Of a DNA stretch of 64,000 nucleotides, positions 57,501-64,000 are shown one piece after another. The DNA is from Tribonema minus (taxonomy: Eukaryota > Sar > Xanthophyceae > Tribonematales > Tribonemataceae). Where the stretch lies: contig JAFCMP010000013.1 of the NCBI GenBank assembly GCA_017506865.1, positions 620,001 through 684,000 on the forward strand, written 5' to 3'. The position numbers and the translations under genes were made by a program. Within the stretch, counting starts at the first letter, position 1, and each line of letters starts with the position of its first letter. Under the pieces are notes generated by a model. That model was not told the DNA's origin. It was given only the letters and a program-made list of their open reading frames with translations, and searched no databases.

Positions 57501-58613
57501 AAATCATACAAAGCACCCATTGCACGGATCATACAAGTGCATGCAGGCGCTACGCAGACACTAGGTGGCATTGTCGCATGACATGTGATGCGCTGTAGTT
57601 GGGCGCGAGCTGCGCACTTCAAGGGCGCCCGCTTTGTGCAATGACGCAGTTGCTGCTGCGCAATGTCGGTGCCTACTTTGCCAGTACGGTCAAGCCTCCG
57701 TCGTCGCTGCAGGCTCGCACTGCAAATCTCTCAGAACAATACCCCAATCGACCCTTTACACACACGCGCGCATCTCATGCCCTTGCTTGTGCACGCAGTT
57801 CACGGACTCCTTGTGTCTGTGGCCTCTGCGACTCTTGTGTTGCGCAGGTGCAGGGCCTGCGTCACGTCGCTTCACTCATGCAATTCGTCCACCTCTTCTT
57901 CCCTACGGCGGTGACTTTCCTTGTGACACATGACCAGTACCGCATCCCTTTTCTCCCACAATAAGTTCAACTCTTCTTTCCTGTGGATTATGCGATTCAC
58001 GCATCGCGCAGGTATATGACCAGATGCCCGAGCCGCGGTGGGTGGTGAGCATGGGCTCCTGCGCCAACGGCGGCGGCTACTACCACTACTCATATTCCGT
58101 CGTCAAGGGCTGCGACAGGTGCGGAGCACTGCTGTGATTTGTGTGTGATGTTGCTGCAGCCTTATGTGCAGGGTCTTAAATGAAGCGCGGAGGTTTTATT
58201 TGAAGTTCACCATGCTTGTGCCTGGCGTGGTCGCGGCCTCACTTGCCTCGTACTGGGATGGCTTTGTGTGATGCATCATGATGCTGTGCGTGCTTCAGCT
58301 GCAGCCTCAGATGCACTAGGACGCGTCAGTGTAGAGCATTACAAAATGTTCGTGTGATTCACCTGCAGCGTGAAGGTGGCAGAAGCGTGCTTTCGCTGTG
58401 CGCAGCTGCCGCTTTCAGCTGCGTTTGCAACAGGCACACCATTGACTTAAGCTCGTTGCTGCCGTCCCGTGCTCCCATGACCTCAGGATTGTGCCAGTAG
58501 ACATCTACGTGCCCGGCTGCCCGCCGACCGCCGAGGCCCTGCTGTACGGCCTGCTGCAACTGCAGAAGAAGGTCAAGGGCAACCGCTCGCTGCTGCTGCG
58601 CCTACGGAAGTAG
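54578..58613 (+). CDS. NDUFS7: NADH:ubiquinone oxidoreductase PSST/20 kDa subunit (complex I)
   Basis: Six exons: 54578-54596, 54725-54834, 55199-55336, 56767-56898, 58012-58118, 58487-58613 (TAG), phases consistent, 210 aa. This is the PSST/NuoB subunit of mitochondrial complex I, which carries iron-sulphur cluster N2 next to the quinone site in the matrix arm. The N2 ligands are visible: tandem Cys 85-86 (LACCAVE), Cys 150 (MGSCANGG) and Cys 180 ([11 protein letters not shown]). Other family signatures are [33 protein letters not shown] and GTLCNKMAP. Residues 1-43 ([15 protein letters not shown]..., then [11 protein letters not shown]) are rich in Arg and Ser with no Asp and one Glu: a mitochondrial presequence. 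It exists only after splicing exon 1 to exon 2, which supports the 19-base first coding exon. Length is typical of the family. Confidence 0.96.
55552..55806. repeat. 113-base direct tandem repeat
   Basis: Two full near-identical units and the start of a third (TCACATCAATGCCTCTTGCT, then GGAGCTAGTGAACAC...), period about 113, inside the NDUFS7 intron after exon 55199-55336. Confidence 0.95.
56200..56730 (+). repeat. NDUFS7: acceptor-edge copies of NDUFS7 exon 56767-56898
   Basis: Copies of CACAG|ATGATGCACGCGGC(T/G)GC and following exon text at about 56200-56240, 56465-56520, 56560-56605 and 56660-56710. The last keeps TCGCGCTACAACATGAAG against the exon's TCGCGCTACGACATGGAG. Spacer text such as CATACATACGTACCCCTTGC is shared between units. 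All lie upstream of the used acceptor. Confidence 0.9.
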
Positions 58614-60290
58614 AGCATCACTGTTGAAGTTTGCGCACGCCTTGGTCGCCAAGAGAAGCCAAGTGGCCCAGTATTCCTCATGCTAGCGCGCAGTTACCAT
58701 GTTGAAATGGCACATGCATGGAGTCGGTTTGGCCGTGTGTATTAGATATGGCGCCACAGTGTGTTGGCGTCATGGGGTCCATAGTTTCATAGCCAGCGCT
58801 GATACAGGCCTGACTGCTCGATCGCTCGCTACATACGGATGGCATACCTGACATAATGCCATCAGAGGCTTTTTCCAGTGTCACACATGGGGGTTTTCTA
58901 TATCATGCAAGAGGCACATGCTTCGTCTGTTTCTGCCATGGCATGGATCGATTGCTGTTTCGGTCCGCATCGCATCCTGTAAACGACGTCTGTGCTCAGC
59001 AGGGTCACAGGTGCACCTGCATGTTTCATGGCATTCCGCGCTGTCAATGTTTTGCGGTTTTGTTGCTTAGGGTAGAGCCCGCTGCGAATGTTTTGCGGTT
59101 TGCAGGCAGCGTCAGCAGCATACATGTGCAGCCTTGTCTGGGAGGCCTATAGTGGCAGTTGTGCACGCGCAACGTTTCAAGGGTAAATTGTTTGCATGGC
59201 TTAACGTGAGAGTAATGCCTGGAGCGAGCGATCGTGTTGACAGTCGTGGGGTTCACACTCCCGGCCGTTGCCACCGCACCGGGCCTGGGCCAGCTCCGAT
59301 AGCAGAGCTGGGCACAAACCAATTCATGTGATGTACCCGCAGAGCTAGCACGAGCATGCGCATGCGCGCTTCTAGTATAACCTGCGCCAAAGTCACTCGT
59401 TACAACGTCAAAGTTAAAGTGTTGATTTGAACTTTGAATAGTCGGTACGTGGGTTCGTTGACGAATGCCATGCTGATGGCGTGCATGTGGCGCTGCGACT
59501 GAAATCGGACAAAGCACTGCCTTGCCCTGTGGCTGCAGTTCCGCCCCCTCTGTGTCCGCAACTACACTCGGGATAGCATTTGAAAGCGAGCTCTGAATTG
59601 AACGCCTCTGGCTGAGGTGCAACTGCAAAGTAACGACATCAAGTATACCAGGCGCACTGCAGCTGCTCTAGTCCCGCCACCTGGCTTGCTGCTGCCGCAC
59701 TGGCGGCGAAGCTAGACTCGGCTCTTGCTGCTGCAGCGGCGATAGGCTGCCGGCAGCAATTATTCCAGCTCGTCGCTTTTTACGCGTGCAGGGACCCGGT
59801 AGCAGTGACAACTTTTGCATGGCTCAGCGTGAGAACTTGAAGAGCGCGATCTTCGCCGCGACGTTGGGTTCAAACTCCGGCCCTCAACCGCCGGAACCGG
59901 GCCTGGGCCAGCTCCGATAGCAGAGCTGGGCACAAAGCCAATCATGCGCAAATATCCGCAGCTAGCACAAGCATCCGCGCCCTCGAACCTAAGCTACGCC
60001 AAAAAACACACACACACATCACGGTCGAAGTTCAAGTGCATCATCGTTTGTCTTGCAGGGGCGGCCAGGAGGGGAGATGACCTCTTCCGGATGCTGGTCG
60101 ATGCGCAAAGTTCAACATTCATCAAAGTTCAAGTGTCGAGTTGAACTTGAATGAATGAAAAAAAAAACTAATTTTAAAAAATCCGCAGGATGGCTGAGCC
60201 TCAGGCTAGGTGCACCCGAAACAGGGCAGCAGCAGATCACCCAATGCTTATGCTGGCTTCACACATCCTAGCCTTCCTGCCTCCACCGTC
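58614..60290. other. intergenic region with a duplicated 5'-flank segment
   Basis: No convincing gene. A segment at about 59185-59375 recurs in diverged form at about 59810-60000, sharing an exact run of about 35 bases that begins CGGGCCTGGGCCAGCTCCGA, then AGCTAGCACAAGCAT-like text. Both copies precede the GCPWD-repeat gene. A GGTTCAAACTCC stretch looks like a tRNA B box, but no tRNA fold forms. An ATG at 60190 opens a frame homologous to the N terminus of the gene at 63397 but shifts out of frame near 60280. Confidence 0.55.
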
Positions 60291-61463
60291 ATGGTCAGGA
60301 GCACATGCCGCACCTTTCTTGGCGTCACGGAGCAGATTCACAAGGCCGAGAAGCGACACCTGACCGTGGCAGCGGAAGCTGTCACCAGCGCCAGCCTGCT
60401 TCGGTGGGCCGTTGAGGCTGTAGGCTTGCAGCTTGACATGGCCCAGAGGTCATGCGCACGCTGCGGCGAGCTCAAAGGCCTGCGTCTGGTCCACACCACA
60501 TACAACCTGCCGCTGACCCCATACCACAGTCAGCTAGCTGCTGGCAGGGGGCACCTGGAGATGTTGCAGTGGCTGCGCGGCCATGGTTGCCCATGGGACG
60601 TGAGCACGTGCAGCTTTGCTGCGCGTTGCGGGAGCCTTGCGGTGCTGCAGTGGGCGCGAGCCAACGGCTGCCCATGGGATGAGTGGACATGCATCTACGC
60701 CGCATCGCGCGCACATCTCGAGGTGCTGCGGTGGGCACTTGCAAACGGGTGCCCAGGGGGCGACACAGTCTGCAGCAGCGCTGCAGAGAGCGGGCAATTG
60801 CAGGTCCTGCAGTGGGCGCGAGCCAATGGCTGCCCATGGGACGAGGAGACTTGCGGCTTAGCTGCCATGGGCGGGCATCTCGAGATGCTGCAGTGGGCAC
60901 GCGCCAACGGGTGCCCATGGGACGAATACACGTGCCAGCAGGCGGCGGCCTGTGGCGAGCTACCATTGCTGCAGTGGGCGCACGCCAATGGCTGCCCCTG
61001 GGACGAGCAGACCTGCAGTGACGCCGCTGGTAGCGGGTACCTCGAGGTGCTGCAGTGGGCGCGCGCAAGCGGGTGCCCCTGGGACCACCGGACGTGCTTC
61101 GAAGCCGCCCGGTGGGGCCAGCTGCACACGCTGCAGTGGGCACACGCCAACGGCTGCCGCTGGGATGAGGGGGTTTGCAGCATAGCTGCAGAGGTAGGAG
61201 AGCTCGAGCTGCTGCAGTGGGCACACGCCAATGGGTGTCCATGGGACCAGGAGACTTGCAGCGGCGCGGCGGTACACGGGCACCTTGAGATTTCGCAGTG
61301 GGCACACGCCAACGGGTGCCCCTGGGATGAGGCAACGTGCAGTCAAGCTGCGTATTCAGGGCATCTCGAGATACTGCAGTGGGCCCGCGCCAACGGCTGT
61401 CATTGGGACAAGCACACATGCATCAGGGCGGCGGAGGGCGGGCACCGCGATGTGCTGGAGTGA
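60291..61463 (+). CDS. GCPWD/ankyrin-like repeat protein, copy 1
   Basis: Single-exon reading frame, 390 aa from the ATG at 60291 to TGA at 61461-61463. After about 87 non-repeat residues (CRTFLGVTEQIHKAEKRHL, then LLRWAVEAVGL) there are 11 tandem 27-residue repeats of consensus LEVLQWARANGCPWDEETCS, then AAxxGH. Helical repeats with this GCPWD signature belong to an ankyrin-related family heavily expanded in brown algae, haptophytes and some algal viruses, and probably bind proteins; the partner is unknown. Repeat 3 is divergent (CPGGDTVC). The frame stops where the next repeat would have its conserved Trp: TGG has become TGA, followed by ARANGCPQ and a second stop. The region between 60190 and 60291 matches the N terminus of copy 2 but lacks one base, so the original start may be lost. 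Confidence 0.8.
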   Translation: MVRSTCRTFLGVTEQIHKAEKRHLTVAAEAVTSASLLRWAVEAVGLQLDMAQRSCARCGELKGLRLVHTTYNLPLTPYHSQLAAGRGHLEMLQWLRGHGCPWDVSTCSFAARCGSLAVLQWARANGCPWDEWTCIYAASRAHLEVLRWALANGCPGGDTVCSSAAESGQLQVLQWARANGCPWDEETCGLAAMGGHLEMLQWARANGCPWDEYTCQQAAACGELPLLQWAHANGCPWDEQTCSDAAGSGYLEVLQWARASGCPWDHRTCFEAARWGQLHTLQWAHANGCRWDEGVCSIAAEVGELELLQWAHANGCPWDQETCSGAAVHGHLEISQWAHANGCPWDEATCSQAAYSGHLEILQWARANGCHWDKHTCIRAAEGGHRDVLE

Positions 61464-63396
61464 GCGCGCGCGAACGGGTGCCCGCAGTAGTGCTGAGCCA
61501 TCAGCAATATCGTGTGGGCGGAGCGGGGGAAGGGGCGCGTCGGGGGACGACAAAGAGGAGCAGCCGCGGTGGTGATGGTGCCTGCGATGGCAGACTCAGG
61601 TGACTTAGGGGACAACAGTAGCGATGGGCAGTCTATTATGAAAGGTTGTCTTTCCTCCGAGTCTGCTCATCAGTTTATTGCTGCAAGCCGGTGCTGGCTC
61701 GCGCAGTGTGCATGTCACCTACATCGTCCTGCCCACGGACTATTGTCCTAGGCTGTAGCCGCCACACATTGATTATTCCTTTTGCACACACATTGGCATT
61801 GACCGTGATTCAACATGCACACATGTTACTTTAGCGCAGTCACCTTTGCCGTCTCTTGTCTGCTGTTTCCATGTCCAGCACTTGCGCTGACGTCCATTGA
61901 CACGTGCATGCACAACTGGCACCGCATGCTTGGCTCGCTATGGGTGCACACACGCTTGCGCATGCATTGGAAGTCAGGTTTGCTCGCTATGTATATACAC
62001 ACACACGCTTGCGCACGCACTGAAAGTCAGGTAGTTTGTCGCCCGACTGCACTTTCCACCTGGCCAAGTGTGGTGCCAAGTCACTTTGTTCTGTGTACAC
62101 TGCATGGTACATGTCTTGTGCGGGTTCGCTCCATCTTTATTGCCACTGCAGCGCCGCCGCTTGGCACAGTGCTGCCTTAGCCTAGGTGTGCTTGTCATGG
62201 TCATTTGTGTGCTGTGCCTGCGATTGCTTATCGGTTCAGTGCGCCCAGATGTTGTCGATACAACACATCTCGGTACAACGCATCTCGGCACACGTACTGA
62301 GATAGCATTGCGTTGTATCGACAACACCTGGGCGCACAGTTCGCAAGCATTGTGCAAAGTGGGCGTGTCGTTACCGCGTTGTGTCTTTCCTATCGATGAC
62401 AAGTTTCACATGCATGTCCGAGAGTCTCTGCTATGGCCGCATGCACCCTCAGCAGCAGATCCTGTAATTCACAAGCACCTGCTCCAAACGTATATCTCTG
62501 GGCCGAGTACGGATGATGAAGTACCTCAAATGTACTTCAAGCCCATCATTGTATGTCATGTCAAGCTTGGCTGGTCATTGTGCAGCAGCTGCCGCTTGGC
62601 AGGTGGCTTCAAGTTGCTGACAAATATCTGCGCATAGTACTCAATTTGCTCAGCACAAAGTTGCCCAGTTGAAAAACTATCATGGCAGTGGCCGCTACTG
62701 TAACACCCATTACATGTGAGCAGCCACGTGAAATTGCCGTCTGCATCACATGACGGTCTTCGCAATGCTGAAGTTGAAGCTTACAATCTTGGCCTGCGCC
62801 GCCTTCCAAGGGCACATATAATGTTGTCATGGCTATAGCTGCCATGAGCGCCATGCGCGTGCAGTCGGCATCCATTCCCATTTCAACAGACAGACGCATC
62901 GTTTGTGCCTGCTACATATGGCAAGGCCAGCGTTGGTGCAGTGCTGAGCCAGGTGTGCCGGCGGCAGCATGCGCAGGCAGTCGCTGCACGCCGCATCAGT
63001 GGAATCCACGTGCGGAAGACAGCGCGGCTCCATGCCGCCGCCACCAGAACGCAGAACGCACGGATCCGCACGGTACCGCCACGCGACAGACACGGTCTGC
63101 AGCAGCGGTGTGCTTGTGCTGCCGCTGATGTGTGTTGCAGCTTTTCAACGATCGCATACGCGCTTGCTTGCGCACATGGCGCAAATGGCGCCACTGTGAG
63201 CGCGCGTTGTAGCGCGAAAGAAGTGCGGCGGTGCCAGACGGCAACGCGCTGCGCAAGTTTGTAGCGCGTTGTAGCTGCTCTCGCTCCTGCCGACGCAAAA
63301 TAGAGACGAAGTTCAAGTGACGAGTTGAACTTTCTTCTGCCCCAAAGTCCCAAAGTAGGTCTACTGTATCTTCACCACCAAAAGCAGATCGGTGGG
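61464..63396. other. intergenic region, no gene recognised
   Basis: Several ORFs, the longest at 62068-62637 (plus, 189 codons), which runs through a large inverted repeat and has no recognisable domain. On the minus strand at about 62640-62860 there are Cys-rich readings (for example CNGCYSSGHCHDSFSTGQLC) in two frames, but no coherent gene could be built. About 63220-63390 resembles the 5' flank of copy 1 (AAGTTCAAGTG, ACGAGTTGAACTT). Confidence 0.45.
62239..62337. repeat. inverted repeat, 26-base arms
   Basis: Arms 62239-62264 and 62312-62337 are complementary at 25 of 26 positions (core GTTGTCGATACAAC versus GTTGTATCGACAAC) with a 47-base centre. The centre contains direct repeats of ACA(A)C(G)CATCTCGG. 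It could be a small foldback element or a hairpin transcript. Confidence 0.85.
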
Positions 63397-64000
63397 ATGG
63401 CGGAGCGCAAGGTCAGGCGCATGGGGAGCAGCAGCGCAGCAGCAGATCACCCAGTGCTTATGCTGGCTTCGCGTATCCTAGTCTTCCTGGCTCCCACCAT
63501 TATGGTCAGGAGCTCATGCCGCACCTTTCATGGCGTCACGGAGCAGATCTACAAAGCTAAGAGGAGATGCTTGACCGTGGCAGCGGAAGCTGCCGCCAGC
63601 GCCAGCCTTCTTCGGTGGGCCGTCGAGGCTGTAGGCTTGCAGCCCGAGGTGGCCCAAAGGTCGTGCGCAGGCTATGGCGAGCTTGCGGGGCTGCGTCTTG
63701 TCCACACCACATACAGCCTGCCTCTGCTGTTAGGGCACTGTCAGCTGGCTGCTGGCGGAGGACATCTTGAGGTGTTGCAGTGGCTGCGAGGCCACGGTTG
63801 CCCATGGAACGAGGACACTTGCAGCGCCGCTGCGTATTGCTGGAGCCTTGCGGTGTTGCAGTGGGCGCGAGCCAACGGCTGCCCATGGAACGAGGAGACA
63901 TGCACCTATGCCGCTCAGCACGGACATCTCGAGGTGCTGCAGTGGGCACTTGCAAACGAGTGCCCAGGCAGTGACGAGGTCTGCAATGACGCCGCAGAGG
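63397..64000 (+). CDS. GCPWD/ankyrin-like repeat protein, copy 2 (3' partial)
   Basis: Open from the ATG at 63397 to the window edge, 201 codons. The N terminus begins MAERKVRRMGSSSAAADHPV and continues without interruption through IMVRSSCRTFHGVTEQIY, LLRWAVEAVGL and three 27-residue repeats (GCPWNEDTC, GCPWNEETC, ECPGSDEVC). The first three repeats match those of copy 1 in order, including the atypical third repeat, so the two genes arose by duplication of a whole gene with its 5' flank. Copy 2 keeps an N-terminal extension of about 36 residues that is frameshifted in copy 1, so this copy probably shows the true gene start. Confidence 0.82.
   Translation, partial: MAERKVRRMGSSSAAADHPVLMLASRILVFLAPTIMVRSSCRTFHGVTEQIYKAKRRCLTVAAEAAASASLLRWAVEAVGLQPEVAQRSCAGYGELAGLRLVHTTYSLPLLLGHCQLAAGGGHLEVLQWLRGHGCPWNEDTCSAAAYCWSLAVLQWARANGCPWNEETCTYAAQHGHLEVLQWALANECPGSDEVCNDAAE

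Noticed and set aside
59805..59940. tRNA-like B box (GGTTCAAACTCC) and a possible SINE
   Set aside because: No cloverleaf, acceptor stem or proper T stem could be formed on either strand, and the companion copy near 59250 loses the conserved A.
62068..62637. 189-codon ORF with hydrophobic stretches
   Set aside because: The frame crosses the 62239-62337 inverted repeat, has unlikely Cys/Leu-rich composition, and shows no homology I can recognise.

Overview
The window is nuclear DNA of a complex eukaryote, most likely a microalga or relative (stramenopile/ochrophyte or haptophyte). The evidence is: multi-exon genes with GT-AG and some GC-AG introns; a nucleus-encoded mitochondrial complex I subunit with a presequence; a U2AF large-subunit splicing factor; a secreted PTA-repeat protein; tandem genes of the GCPWD/ankyrin-like repeat family known from brown algae, haptophytes and large algal viruses; and scattered TTAGGG-type telomeric repeats. 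The lineage is an inference and cannot be fixed from this sequence alone.

Layout. (1) 1-11069, plus: a START-domain gene cut by the left edge, with a disordered middle and two C-terminal membrane helices. (2) 13033-14657 and 17637-19692, minus: two paralogous small secreted Cys-containing proteins. (3) About 19.7-22.7 kb: AT-richer DNA dense in short palindromes. (4) 22731-35670, plus: a 16-exon gene for a secreted protein of about 1386 aa with 11 phase-0 exons of (K/E)PTA repeats. (5) 35.7-41.3 kb: nothing recognised. (6) 41345-54414, minus: a 12-exon U2AF65-like splicing factor. (7) 54578-58613, plus: NDUFS7/PSST of complex I, head-to-head with U2AF65 across 163 bp. (8) 60291-61463 and 63397-64000 (cut by the right edge), plus: two tandem copies of a GCPWD-repeat gene.

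Exon joins were deduced by hand from splice consensus, reading phase and protein similarity. In each of the six multi-exon genes the joined exons total a multiple of three and end at a stop; in the START gene this applies to the exons inside the window.

The most striking property is not a single gene. Most introns carry decayed partial copies of the neighbouring exon edge with its splice site: donor-edge copies lie just downstream of the real donor, and acceptor-edge copies just upstream of the real acceptor. These come with (TTAGGG)n insertions, C-homopolymers before several acceptors, and donor-derived GTGAGTC microsatellites. Introns here seem to have grown by repeated local duplication across exon/intron boundaries. 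The splicing-factor gene in the window is itself unusual: its first two core RRMs look like duplicates of RRM1, and an RRM2-like domain sits at the N terminus.
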